Assembly (NCBI RefSeq): GCF_019468565.1
Contig: NZ_CP080521.1
Span: forward strand, 6,758,001-6,822,000
Direction of reading: 5' to 3'
Source of the DNA: Pseudonocardia sp. DSM 110487
GTDB taxonomy: Bacteria; Actinomycetota; Actinomycetes; Mycobacteriales; Pseudonocardiaceae
DNA length: 64,000 bases
The translations under genes and the position numbers were made by a program. Positions 30,697 to 38,791 of the stretch are shown here, one piece after another. Every line of letters starts with the position of its first letter. The first letter of the stretch is position 1. Under the pieces are notes generated by a model, which worked only from the letters and a program-made list of their open reading frames with translations, did no database searches and was not told the origin of the DNA.

Positions 30697-31774
30697 AGAG
30701 CCGCCGCGCGAGCAGGGCGAACCGGGCGCGGAAGCGGTCGCCGGGCTCGTCGAGGCTCCAGCCCAGCTCGTTCTCGACGTGCGCGAGCCGGTCGGCCACG
30801 GAGCTGTGGTGCAGGTGCAGCAGCGCCGCGGCCTTGCGCAGCGACCCGGTACGGCAGAAGGCCTCGAGCGCGGCCACGTCGGTGGCAGGCAACGCGTCCA
30901 GCGCCGCGACGTCGGGCTGGGCGCGGAGCCGTTCGGGTGGCAGCTCACCCAGCAGGACGACTGACCCCAGCTCGGCGTGATCGATGATCGCGTCGTCCGG
31001 GGTCGCGAAGCGCAGGGCGAGCTTCGCCTGCTTCCAGGACGAGCGGGCCTCCAGCCCCGGCACCGGCCGGCCGACGCCGACCCGTACCGCCGGTGCGGCG
31101 TCGTGCTCGCCGGCCCGCTCTGCGTACGCCGCCCGGAGGTCCGGCACCACCGAGGCGGCCGACACCCGCGGCTGCAGCAGCATGACGGCCCGCCCCCCGA
31201 TGACGGCCACGCGGGCCGCCCGCAGGGGCCGCCCGCGGGTGACGAGCGCGACCGCGGCCGCGCCCGGATCGCCGTCGGCCGCGACGGCGAGCGCGCGCAC
31301 CGGGAACTCGGTGTCCAGGCCGAGCAGCCGCAAGGCCCTCGCCCGGTCCTCCGGCGCCTCCCGTTCGGCGAGCACGAGCTCGACGAGGCCCGGATCGGCC
31401 AGGTCCGGGGCGGGCGTCCGCCGATGCGGGACCACGAGCAGGCGGGCGCTGATCACGAGCCGCTCGAGCACGAGATCGTCCAACGGGCCGTGGCCGCTGT
31501 CCCTGGCGAGCCACACCCGGCCGATGTCGGGCCCGATCTCGACGATGCCGGTGATTGCGACTTCGCTTGCCGGCGAGCCGTCCGGGCGGAACCGCAGCGG
31601 CTCCACGCCCGGCCGGTCCATGCCGGCCGGACACTCGGCGAGCGCCGCCGTCGCGCGCACCAGCTCCGCCGGTGTGGCTCCGCGCTCCACGAGGGCGTCG
31701 AAGTAGGCGATCACGCGCACCGCCGCCTCGGCGTCCGCGTCGACCGCCGAGAGCCGCAGTAGCAGACCCTTCAC
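30686..31774 (-). CDS. PucR-type transcriptional regulator with C-terminal helix-turn-helix
   Basis: 362 residues. The C-terminal 60 (LEAFCRTGSLRKAAALLHLHHSSVADRLAHVENELGW) match the PucR/CdaR helix-turn-helix. The central region resembles a GGDEF-like sensory domain (VRVGVGRPVPGLEARSSWKQAKLAL). No N-terminal PucR domain of the purine type is obvious. The target is not clear: it is convergent with the hydrolase, and its own promoter region at 31775-31795 is tiny and shared with the yidC 3' end. Confidence 0.85.
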   Translation of the reverse strand: MKGLLLRLSAVDADAEAAVRVIAYFDALVERGATPAELVRATAALAECPAGMDRPGVEPLRFRPDGSPASEVAITGIVEIGPDIGRVWLARDSGHGPLDDLVLERLVISARLLVVPHRRTPAPDLADPGLVELVLAEREAPEDRARALRLLGLDTEFPVRALAVAADGDPGAAAVALVTRGRPLRAARVAVIGGRAVMLLQPRVSAASVVPDLRAAYAERAGEHDAAPAVRVGVGRPVPGLEARSSWKQAKLALRFATPDDAIIDHAELGSVVLLGELPPERLRAQPDVAALDALPATDVAALEAFCRTGSLRKAAALLHLHHSSVADRLAHVENELGWSLDEPGDRFRARFALLARRLSRS

Positions 31775-31795
31775 CCGGCCAGCGTACGGCGCGGA

Positions 31796-32701
31796 TCAGC
31801 GCCGACGGCGGCTCCGACGATGCCCGGACGAATGCCGCCGCTGTGCCCGGGCCCGCGTCCCCGGATCGCTGCGGGCAGCGGTTCGGGTTGCCGCAAGGCC
31901 ACCTTCCTGCAACGGGCCCTTGGCAGGCCGGAGCACCAGCCATTGCTGCACCAGCGTCCAGGCGCTGTTCGTGAGCCAGTAGAGCAGGATCGCCACCGGG
32001 AACGGGAAGAACGCCCCGCCGACCATGACGCCGAGCGGGAAGACCCATGGCGTCCACCGCATGATCCCGGCGAGCGGGCCGTCCGCAGGCTGTTGGCGCA
32101 GCGACAGCCGGGCCGTGAGATGCGTCGCCAGTGCGGCGAGCAGGATGAGCGGCACGGTGACGGCCGCGACCTCCCAGCGCTCGATCCCGGCCACGTCGAG
32201 GTGCGGCATGCTCAGGTATGCCGGGAGCGGCACCCCGAACAGCCGGGCCTCGAGGAACGAGCGGACCTCGTCGGCGCCGAACGCGTAGTTGGCGAGCTGG
32301 GCGTTCGTGAAGCTGGTCAGCACGTGCAGCAGGCCGAAGAACACCGGCACCTGCAGCAAGGCCGGCAGGAGCATGCTCGTCGCGCTCACCCCGTTCGCCC
32401 GCTGGAGCGCATTCGTCTCCTGCAGGAGCCGGGCCGGATCGTCAGCGTGCCGTTTGCGAAGGTCGGCGAGTCGCGGCGCGAGCTCGCGCATCACCCGGGC
32501 GGACCGCACCTGGGAGAGCATCGGCCGGATCAGCAGCGCTCGGAGCGTCAGCACGAGGAACACGACGGAAAGTGCCCACGCGGCGCCACTCGCGGGGCCG
32601 AGCAGGAATCCGAACAGCTGGTGCCAGCACCACATGACACCGGAGACGGCGAAATAGAGAGGGTCGAACAAGGCGGTATCGAACAAAGCGGTATCGAACA
32701 A
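31796..32701 (-). CDS. YidC/Oxa1-type membrane protein insertase (paralogue)
   Basis: 301 residues with the Oxa1 five-helix core: FAVSGVMWCWHQLFGFLLG, then LVLTLRALLIRPMLSQ with the conserved arginine, a charged hairpin, LPALLQVPVFFGLLHVLTSF, and AILLYWLTNSAWTLVQQWLVLR. It inserts small membrane proteins. The N-terminus is short and the tail is basic. The open frame extends upstream without ATG or GTG. TTG at 32701 with GGAG 7 bp upstream is the best start; TTG at 32686 and 32671 are in-frame copies within a 15-bp repeat. It follows DUF6412 by 58 bp and is probably a second YidC. Confidence 0.87.
   Translation of the reverse strand: MFDTALFDTALFDPLYFAVSGVMWCWHQLFGFLLGPASGAAWALSVVFLVLTLRALLIRPMLSQVRSARVMRELAPRLADLRKRHADDPARLLQETNALQRANGVSATSMLLPALLQVPVFFGLLHVLTSFTNAQLANYAFGADEVRSFLEARLFGVPLPAYLSMPHLDVAGIERWEVAAVTVPLILLAALATHLTARLSLRQQPADGPLAGIMRWTPWVFPLGVMVGGAFFPFPVAILLYWLTNSAWTLVQQWLVLRPAKGPLQEGGLAATRTAARSDPGTRARAQRRHSSGHRRSRRRR
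32665..32701 (-). repeat. 15-bp tandem repeat carrying repeated TTG start codons
   Basis: Read on the minus strand, TTGTTCGATACCGC(T/C) occurs twice (32701-32687, 32686-32672) and is followed by a partial third copy TTGTTCGA. The unit is 5 codons and gives LFDTALFDTALFD at the YidC N-terminus. Each copy offers an in-frame TTG start, so copy-number change would alter the N-terminus by 5 residues without frameshift. Confidence 0.7.
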
Positions 32702-32759
32702 GGCAGCACTCCACGGAAGCCGGATCTGACGGATGCGTCGACCGGCGGCGTGGATCTGC

Positions 32760-33053
32760 CTACGCCGCCGGGAGGAGCTCCGACGGCGCTCGGGAGCGGG
32801 TGTGCCCGGGGGCGTCCGGGTCGCGATGGCGGGGCACGGGCCTGCGGGCAAGGGCCCGATGGTGGTCGCGGGCGGCGACGACCGGGCCGGTGCCGGTGAG
32901 CGCGGGCAGGACGCTGGCCACCTCGCTGGCCACGGCCCATGCGACGACGAGGGTGCCGATGGCACCGACGAGAAGGGCCGGCTCGGCGGTGCTGCCCGCC
33001 AGCATCGCGAAGATGGCTCCGGCGAGAGCGACGAGTCGCAACACCGGAGCCAT
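32760..33053 (-). CDS. DUF6412 small membrane protein
   Basis: 97 residues. One or two helices (LRLVALAGAIFAMLAG; LLVGAIGTLVVAWAVASEVASVLPAL) are followed by a basic tail ending in PRHRDPDAPGHTRSRAPSE, the pattern of DUF6412 proteins, which often precede a yidC-like gene. The ATG at 33053 gives the family length. It is 58 bp upstream of the YidC paralogue on the same strand, so the two probably work together. Function unknown. Confidence 0.75.
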   Translation of the reverse strand: MAPVLRLVALAGAIFAMLAGSTAEPALLVGAIGTLVVAWAVASEVASVLPALTGTGPVVAARDHHRALARRPVPRHRDPDAPGHTRSRAPSELLPAA

Positions 33054-33113
33054 GCCCGCCACGCTACCGGTAAACGGTGGCGGCCGGATCACGGTCGCGG
33101 CAGGCTCCACGGC

Positions 33114-33854
33114 GTGCTCACCGTCGCGCCCGGCCCGCTACGCCCCTGGTTCACGCCCGAACGACCGGGCCCGCTGGTCTTCGAACACGTCGCGCGCACC
33201 GGCCACGGCCGGGTACGAGTGGACCGCTGGCCCGATCCGCGGGTGGTGGTCGCCGAGCTGCCCGGCAACCTCTCGTTGCGCGGCGACCCGGAACACCTCC
33301 CGTCGCCGGACCTGGCCGAGCTCACCGGCTTCGTCGACGCCCCACCCGAGTGGCTGCCCGCCCTGCGCGCTTCCGACCCCGGCACCGCGCCGTGGGATCG
33401 GCTGATCGCCGTGCTGCCCGCCGACGCACCGACCCCGGAACCCGACCCGGACGTCCGGCTGCTCACCAGCGACGACGCACCCGCACTCGCCGGTCTCAGC
33501 ACCGACAGCGCGTGGATCGCCGAGACGTGGGGCGGCGTTGCGGGCATGCTCGCGGCGGGCGTCGCCCGTGGCGTGCTGGTGGACGGGAAGATCGCCGCGA
33601 TCGCGGTGCCGTTCTACCTCGGCGGGACCTACGAGGACATCGGTGTGGTCACCGAGCCCGACCACCGCAGGAAGGGGCTCTCCAGTGCGTGCGCCGGCGC
33701 GCTGATCGGCGACATCCGCGCCCGCGGCCATGTGCCCACGTGGTCGACGTCGCCGGACAACCTCGGCAGCCGCGGCGTCGCGGCCCGGCTGGGCTTCGTG
33801 CACGAGCGCGACGACGTCCTCTTCGCGCTCCGCACGCCGATCCCGACCTCTTAG
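33114..33854 (+). CDS. GNAT family N-acetyltransferase
   Basis: 246 residues. The acetyl-CoA-binding core is in the C-terminal half: IAAIAVPFYLGGTYEDIGVVTEPDHRRKGLSSACAGAL, with the R/Q-x-x-G-x pattern as RRKGLS, then NLGSRGVAARLGFV. The N-terminal 110 residues are a less conserved domain seen in some GNAT_acetyltran proteins. The substrate is unknown. The GTG at 33114 is used. Its TAG stop lies inside the left arm of the 170-bp palindromic element, so the native C-terminus may have been altered by insertion. Confidence 0.85.
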   Translation: MLTVAPGPLRPWFTPERPGPLVFEHVARTGHGRVRVDRWPDPRVVVAELPGNLSLRGDPEHLPSPDLAELTGFVDAPPEWLPALRASDPGTAPWDRLIAVLPADAPTPEPDPDVRLLTSDDAPALAGLSTDSAWIAETWGGVAGMLAAGVARGVLVDGKIAAIAVPFYLGGTYEDIGVVTEPDHRRKGLSSACAGALIGDIRARGHVPTWSTSPDNLGSRGVAARLGFVHERDDVLFALRTPIPTS

Positions 33855-34019
33855 TGTCCCCCGCCGGAAGTCCGCCGAATAATTCGGCGGCCCAGGCCCA
33901 CGCTGGCCGCACCGGCCGACGGCCCGAGTACGTCCAGTACGAGGCCCGCCGTCCGGCGCACCCAGCGAGAACCTGGATCCACCGACTTACCCAACGGACT
34001 TCCGGCGGGGGACACTAAG
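33850..34019. mobile_element. 170-bp whole-element palindrome, MITE-like
   Basis: Perfect 25-bp terminal inverted repeats, starting CTTAGTGTCCCCCGCC (33850-33874) and ending GGCGGGGGACACTAAG (33995-34019), enclose 120 bp. The interior is also an imperfect palindrome centred at about 33934: GTAC 33928-33931 against 33937-33940, and CCAGG...CTGG against CCAGC...CCTGG. A small 19-bp hairpin (CCGCCGAAT-A-ATTCGGCGG) sits next to the left arm. No coding potential. Both flanking convergent genes end inside its arms. It could alternatively be an elaborate bidirectional terminator; no clear target-site duplication is visible. Confidence 0.65.
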
Positions 34020-34644
34020 GGCTCAGCAGGCCCCGCTGGTAGCCCGCCGCCACCGCGGACGCGCGGTCGCGCACCTCGAGCTTGGCGTAGATGTGCAACA
34101 GGTGGGTCTTGACCGTGGCCTCGCTGATGAAGAGCCGCTGCGCCGTCTCCCTGTTCGTGGAGCCGGCCGCGACGAGCCGCAGCACCTCCAGCTCCCGCGC
34201 GGACAGCGCGTCCCGCGCCGGGCCGCGCACCTGGCCCATGAGCCGGCCGGCGACCGCGGGCGAGAGCACCGCCTCGCCGCGGTGGGCCGCCCGCACGGCG
34301 CGCAGCAACTCCTCGCGCGGGGTGTCCTTGAGCAGGTAGCCGGTGGCGCCCGCCTCGATCGCGGGGAGCACGTCCCGGTCGGTGTCGTAGGTCGTCAGCA
34401 CGAGCACCCGTACGTCCGGCGCCGTGCGGCGCAGCTCCCCGATCGCCTCGACGCCGCCCATGACCGGCATCCGCAGGTCCATCAGCACGACGTCCACCGG
34501 GGTGGCCCGCGCCCGCGCCACCGCCTCCGCGCCATTGCCCGCCTCGCCGACCACCCGCAGGTCCGGCTCCCCGTCGAGCACGCCACGCAGGCCGTCGCGG
34601 ACGACGGGGTGGTCGTCGACGATCAGCACCCGGATCGGATCCAT
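34015..34644 (-). CDS. NarL/FixJ-type response regulator
   Basis: 209 residues. The receiver domain (1-120) has the acidic pair DD at 10-11, phospho-acceptor Asp56 in VVLMDLRMP and Lys in GYLLKD. The LuxR-type helix-turn-helix is at about 145-205 (LSARELEVLRLVAAGSTNRETAQRL ... TVKTHLLHIYAKL). The ATG at 34644 overlaps the kinase stop (TGATG). Last gene of the ABC exporter/two-component operon, which is its likely target. Its stop codon lies in the right arm of the 170-bp element. Confidence 0.95.
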   Translation of the reverse strand: MDPIRVLIVDDHPVVRDGLRGVLDGEPDLRVVGEAGNGAEAVARARATPVDVVLMDLRMPVMGGVEAIGELRRTAPDVRVLVLTTYDTDRDVLPAIEAGATGYLLKDTPREELLRAVRAAHRGEAVLSPAVAGRLMGQVRGPARDALSARELEVLRLVAAGSTNRETAQRLFISEATVKTHLLHIYAKLEVRDRASAVAAGYQRGLLSP

Positions 34645-35978
34645 CACCTGACCTCCGCCGGGATCGCGGGCACGCTCGCGCTCAGCGCCGTGCCCTCACC
34701 CGGCGCGCTCTCCACGCTGACGGTGCCGGCCACCCGCCGCACCCGCTGTTCCATCGCGACCAGCCCGAACCCGGATCCATCCACCGCGCCAGGCATCTGC
34801 TCGGGCACGAAGCCGCGCCCGTCGTCGCGGACGTCGAGCACCACCACGTCGTCCATGTAGGACAGCGTGAGCCCGACGCGGCTGGCACCCGCGTGCTTGC
34901 CCACGTTGGTGAGCGCCTCCTGTGCCGCTCGGAACAACGTGACCTCCAGCTCTGGCAGCAATGGGCGCGGATCCCCCGTGGTGTCGAGGATGAGCTCGAC
35001 GCCGCGCGCCTCCGCCCACCGCTTCGCCATGTCGGCGATCGCGTCGGGGAGCTGTGTCTCCACGAGCTGCCGCGGTCCGAGCGCGTCCACCGAACGGCGG
35101 GCCTCGGTGAGGCTCTCGCGGGCGAGCGCGCTGGCGGTGTCGATGTGCCGGCGCCGTACCTCCGGATCGCCGTCGGCCACACCGGCCGCCTCGAGCTGGG
35201 TCACGATGCCGGTGAGCCCCTGCGCGATCGTGTCGTGGATCTCCCGCGCCAGCCGCGCCCGCTCGTCGAGCACGCCCGCCTCGCGGGCCTGCGCGAGGAG
35301 CCGGACGTGCAGCGCGGCGTTCTCCTCCATCGTGTCCGAGAGCCGCCGGTTGGCCTCGTTCAGCTCGACGATCATCTCGCGGCGGCGCTGCGACTGCTGC
35401 GACGTCAGCATCCCGAGGTAGGTGAACCCTCCCCCGAGGGCGACGTTGACGAGGATCAGGCCGATCCAGCCCGCGAAGTAGCCGGGGGTGATCGGCGAAT
35501 CGGCGAGGCTGCCGCCGAGCTGCGAGTACGCCACCATGGTCGCGGTAACGACGATGCCCACCCAGCGCCAGCGGCCGTGCAGGTACGCGAAGGAGTGGAC
35601 GTAGCCGGCGAAGGCCTGGAACGCGTAGAACGGCGACTGGTAGGTCAGCACCGCCATGAGCGCCAACAGCCCGACCATGTACACCGCGCCCCGGCGGGTG
35701 CTGGTCGCCGCGGCGCAAGGCGACTCATGCCGGACGAATGCGGACGACCATGCCGCCGTGACCAGCACCAGCGATCCCGTGACGAGCCAGTACGGCAGTG
35801 TCGGCGGGATGGCGATCGGGGTGAGAGCCGTACCGATGACGAGCCCGGCGTAGGGCACGACCCGCTCGATCGCGGAGTCGACCTTGTCCGCGTGCTCGTC
35901 GAGCTCGTCCCCGGCGAGCATCCCGGCCGCCCGACGAGCGGCGTCGGACGTGATCGCCCGCGCCTGCTCCGTCACCAC
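34644..35978 (-). CDS. Sensor histidine kinase (HisKA_3 type)
   Basis: 444 residues. Five or six membrane helices (about 41-190) have no large extracellular domain, so it probably senses a membrane-associated signal. A coiled linker (QQSQRRREMIVELNEANRRL) leads to the phospho-acceptor His248 in AREIHDTIAQGL. The ATPase domain has N-box EALTNVGKHAGAS and G-boxes DDGRGF and GSGFGLVAMEQR. GTG at 35978 or 35975 starts the protein, 1 bp after the permease stop. Paired with the response regulator downstream. Confidence 0.94.
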   Translation of the reverse strand: MVTEQARAITSDAARRAAGMLAGDELDEHADKVDSAIERVVPYAGLVIGTALTPIAIPPTLPYWLVTGSLVLVTAAWSSAFVRHESPCAAATSTRRGAVYMVGLLALMAVLTYQSPFYAFQAFAGYVHSFAYLHGRWRWVGIVVTATMVAYSQLGGSLADSPITPGYFAGWIGLILVNVALGGGFTYLGMLTSQQSQRRREMIVELNEANRRLSDTMEENAALHVRLLAQAREAGVLDERARLAREIHDTIAQGLTGIVTQLEAAGVADGDPEVRRRHIDTASALARESLTEARRSVDALGPRQLVETQLPDAIADMAKRWAEARGVELILDTTGDPRPLLPELEVTLFRAAQEALTNVGKHAGASRVGLTLSYMDDVVVLDVRDDGRGFVPEQMPGAVDGSGFGLVAMEQRVRRVAGTVSVESAPGEGTALSASVPAIPAEVR

Positions 35979-35979
35979 C

Positions 35980-36765
35980 TCACTCCCACCGGAACAACCT
36001 AACCGCCACGCCGGCTGCGACGGCCGCGGTCAGCGCCATCACCACGAGCTGGACCGGATCGGCACCGCCGCCCGTCCAGGCGCCCTGCAAGGCGCCGGCG
36101 CCCGGCGGAACGAACTCGCCGATCCGCACGACGACGTCCGGCAGCAAGAACTTCGGCAGGTACACGCCGGCAAAGAACTGCGTCAGCATGAAGGCGACGG
36201 TGCCCATGCCGGCGGCGACCCGGGCCCGCGGCGCAACGGCCGCGATCACCAGGCCGATTGCGAACACCGCGGCCGTCCCGCAGACGAAGGCCAGCCCGAA
36301 GCCCAGCGGGTGACGCGGTGCCGGTACTTCGAACACCGCGACGGCTACCGTCACCATCAGGACCGTGCCTACGGCGACGGCCACGAAGTTGAGCAGCAGC
36401 TGGACGACGAGCACCGCGGCGGGGCTCGCCGGCGTCGCCGACAGCCGCCGGAGGATCCCCTTCTCCCGGTACGTGGCCAGGCCGGTCGGCAGGTTCTGCA
36501 GGCCGAGCACGGCGATGCTGATCGCGAGCAGCGACGGCGCGTAGAAGTCGACGAACCGCATTCCGCCGAACACCTCGGACGGCTCGCGCAGCGCGCGCAC
36601 CGCGCCGAGGCCCGCGAGCACTGCGGCCGGCAGACCGACACCGAGCAGCGAGGTGAACTTGTCGCGCAGGAACAGCCGGGTCTCTGCCCGGGCCAACGCG
36701 AGCAGCGGCTGCACATGGTTCACCCGCTGCTGGTGCTGGGCCGGCCGGGTCACGATCTCGGTCAT
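35980..36765 (-). CDS. ABC-2 type transporter permease
   Basis: 261 residues, six predicted helices with the ABC-2 signature region (AVLGLQNLPTGLATYREKGILRRLSATPASPAAVL and later FFAGVYLPKFLLPDVVVRIGEFVPPG). It forms an exporter with the ATPase encoded 17 bp upstream. Such exporters move drugs, lipids or peptides. The ATG at 36765 is the natural start; the open frame upstream belongs to the opposite phase of the ATPase gene. Confidence 0.92.
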   Translation of the reverse strand: MTEIVTRPAQHQQRVNHVQPLLALARAETRLFLRDKFTSLLGVGLPAAVLAGLGAVRALREPSEVFGGMRFVDFYAPSLLAISIAVLGLQNLPTGLATYREKGILRRLSATPASPAAVLVVQLLLNFVAVAVGTVLMVTVAVAVFEVPAPRHPLGFGLAFVCGTAAVFAIGLVIAAVAPRARVAAGMGTVAFMLTQFFAGVYLPKFLLPDVVVRIGEFVPPGAGALQGAWTGGGADPVQLVVMALTAAVAAGVAVRLFRWE

Positions 36766-36782
36766 GGCGAGAACCTCATTCC

Positions 36783-37679
36783 TCACCTGGCACTGCCGGT
36801 CAGCGCGAGGAAGGCGTCGTCGAGGGTCGCCTGGTCCAGGCGCAGGTCGATGACGACGACCTTCTGGCGGGCGAGCGTCGAGGTCACAGCGGTGAGCAGC
36901 TCGCCGTTGCCGGTCACCTCGACCTGCTGGCCGCCACGCCGCACGGACGCGACCTCTGGCAGGGCGGTTAGCACGGCGTCGTCGAACGACCGCGACGGGC
37001 GGAAGCGCAGCCGCTGGGGGAGGCTCGCGACGAGGCCGGCCGGGCTGTCGATCGCCACGACCCGCCCGGCGTCGATCACGGCGAGCCGGTCGCAGAGCCG
37101 CTCCGCCTCCTCCATGAAGTGGGTCACAAGCACGACGGTGACGCCGGCGTCGCGGATCTGTTCGATGGCCGCCCACGTGTCGCGGCGGGCCTGCGGGTCG
37201 AGCCCGGTGGTCAGCTCGTCGAGGATCGCGACCCGCGGGTTGCCGACGAGCGCCAGCACGATCGACAGCCGCTGCTTCTGCCCACCCGACAGCTTCCCGA
37301 ACGCGGTCTTTCGCTTGGCGTCGAGACCCCAGCGCTCGATCAGCTCGCCGGGATCGACCGGAGCCGGGTAGAAGGACGCGAACAGCTCGACGGCCTCGCC
37401 GACCCGCATCTTCTCCGGCAGCTCGCTCGCCTGCAGCTGGATGCCGAGCGCGCGGCGAACCGCGGTACGGTCGCGCTGCGGGTCGAGCCCGAGCACGGAA
37501 ATCGTGCCCCCGTCGGCGGAGCGCAACCCCTCGATGCACTCCACCGTGGTGGTCTTCCCCGCGCCGTTCGGGCCGACGATGCCGAAGATCTCCCCCTCCT
37601 CGACGGCAAAGGAGACGTCGCGTACCGCGATCTGGTCGCGGTAGCGCTTGTGCAGTTCGTGTACCTCGATGACGGCCAC
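36783..37679 (-). CDS. ABC transporter ATP-binding protein (drug-resistance type)
   Basis: 298 residues. Walker A GPNGAGKTT (about 36-44), signature KLSGGQKQRL (about 139), Walker B VAILDELT followed by GLDPQARRD, and H-loop VTHFMEE are complete. The C-terminal 80 residues are the extension found in DrrA-like exporters. The GTG at 37679 (VAVIEVHEL) is preferred over the longer frame because homology begins there. First gene of an operon of ATPase, permease, kinase and response regulator. The signal and cargo are unknown. Confidence 0.93.
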   Translation of the reverse strand: MAVIEVHELHKRYRDQIAVRDVSFAVEEGEIFGIVGPNGAGKTTTVECIEGLRSADGGTISVLGLDPQRDRTAVRRALGIQLQASELPEKMRVGEAVELFASFYPAPVDPGELIERWGLDAKRKTAFGKLSGGQKQRLSIVLALVGNPRVAILDELTTGLDPQARRDTWAAIEQIRDAGVTVVLVTHFMEEAERLCDRLAVIDAGRVVAIDSPAGLVASLPQRLRFRPSRSFDDAVLTALPEVASVRRGGQQVEVTGNGELLTAVTSTLARQKVVVIDLRLDQATLDDAFLALTGSAR

Positions 37680-37868
37680 TCCCGAAGCGTGCTGCGTCGG
37701 CGATCCGCGCGAATCGATCGTCTTGCCACGACGATTCCGACCGGGAGGCGGAGCCGGGGCCCACCGATCGGTGGATGCCCTCTGCCGGTCAGCTGCATCA
37801 GCACTGCACCAGAACCTGGAGGCGCCGACTCGCTCGACGCGGGTCGGAGCCGCGCTACCGTCGCCCAC

Positions 37869-38696
37869 GTGCCCGAAGGCGACACCGTCCACCTCACCGC
37901 GAAGCGGTTGCGTGCGGCGCTGGCCGGGCACCTGCTGGTGCGTGGCGAGCTACGCCACCCGCAGCTCGTCGAGCACGATCTCGCGGGTCGCACCGTGCTC
38001 GACGTCGGGTCCGTCGGCAAGCACATCTTCACCCGGTTCGACGACGGCCGGAGCCTCCACAGCCACCTGCGCCTGGACGGCGCATGGCACCTCTACCGGC
38101 CCGGCATGCCGTGGCAACGCCCCGCCCACCAGGCCCGCGCCGTGCTGGAGACGACCGAGCGCACGGCCGTCGGGTTCGCGCTGCACGACCTGGAGCTGCT
38201 GCCCACCGCCGAGGAGGACCGGCTCGTCGCGCACCTGGGCCCCGACCTGCTCGATCCCGCATGGAGCGACGACCACGCCGCCGAGGCGCTGCGCCGGTTC
38301 ACCGCGCGCGGGCAGTCCGAGCTGGGGCTCGTGTTGCTCGAGCAGCGGGTGATGGCCGGCGTGGGCAATCTCTACAAGACCGAGGTGTGCTTCCTACTCG
38401 GCCTCTCCCCGTGGACGCTCGTGCGCGACGTCCCCGACCCGGCCGCCGCCATCGCCCTCGCCCGCGATCTCCTGCTGCGCAACGCCGACCGCCCGCAGCA
38501 GTCCACCACCGGCGAGCTCGCCCGCGGCCGGCAGCACTGGGTGTACGACCGCGGCGGACAACGCTGCCGCCGCTGCGGCACCCGCATCCGCACCGCGAAG
38601 CAGGGCGACGGCGTCTACGCCCGCATCGCCTGGTGGTGCCCCACCTGCCAACCCGGCCCCGCCCCGACACCGCACACCCCGACTCGCGCGCACTGA
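37869..38696 (+). CDS. nei: Endonuclease VIII-like DNA glycosylase (Fpg/Nei family)
   Basis: 275 residues. PEGDTVH directly after the start codon gives the catalytic N-terminal proline and glutamate of Nei. GKHIFTRFDDGRSLHSHLRLDGAWH, then the helix-two-turn-helix (LEQRVMAGVGNLYKTEVCFL) and a C-terminal zinc finger (CRRCGTRIRT ... WWCPTCQ) follow. It excises oxidised pyrimidines and cleaves abasic sites. It resembles mycobacterial Nei (Rv3297). The GTG at 37869 is fixed by the need for Pro2. The C-terminal tail beyond the finger runs into repeat-like sequence. Confidence 0.94.
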   Translation: MPEGDTVHLTAKRLRAALAGHLLVRGELRHPQLVEHDLAGRTVLDVGSVGKHIFTRFDDGRSLHSHLRLDGAWHLYRPGMPWQRPAHQARAVLETTERTAVGFALHDLELLPTAEEDRLVAHLGPDLLDPAWSDDHAAEALRRFTARGQSELGLVLLEQRVMAGVGNLYKTEVCFLLGLSPWTLVRDVPDPAAAIALARDLLLRNADRPQQSTTGELARGRQHWVYDRGGQRCRRCGTRIRTAKQGDGVYARIAWWCPTCQPGPAPTPHTPTRAH

Positions 38697-38699
38697 TCC

Positions 38700-38731
38700 C
38701 GCGACTCGCCTACATCGAGACCGCGACTCGC
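38700..38731. repeat. Short direct repeat CGCGACTCGC
   Basis: CGCGACTCGC occurs at 38700-38709 and 38722-38731, 22 bp apart, with a related GACTCGCGCG at 38680-38689 inside the end of nei. It immediately precedes the terminator hairpin. It may be a fragment of a dispersed intergenic repeat. Confidence 0.5.
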
Positions 38732-38738
38732 GGAACGA

Positions 38739-38774
38739 CGACGCCGCCCGGCCCCGGTGGGGCGGGCGGCGTCG
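38739..38774. terminator. Bidirectional terminator between nei and pspA
   Basis: CGACGCCGCCCGGCCCC (38739-38755) pairs with GGGGCGGGCGGCGTCG (38759-38774), a 16-bp GC stem with one bulged G and a three-base loop. It lies between convergent nei (ends 38696) and pspA (ends 38792). Confidence 0.75.
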
Positions 38775-38791
38775 GGTGTTGCGTCTGCTGC

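Noticed and set aside
32702..32965. N-terminal extension of the YidC paralogue up to 32965
   Set aside because: The extra residues are arginine/proline-rich, overlap the DUF6412 gene on the same strand, and include no membrane helix.
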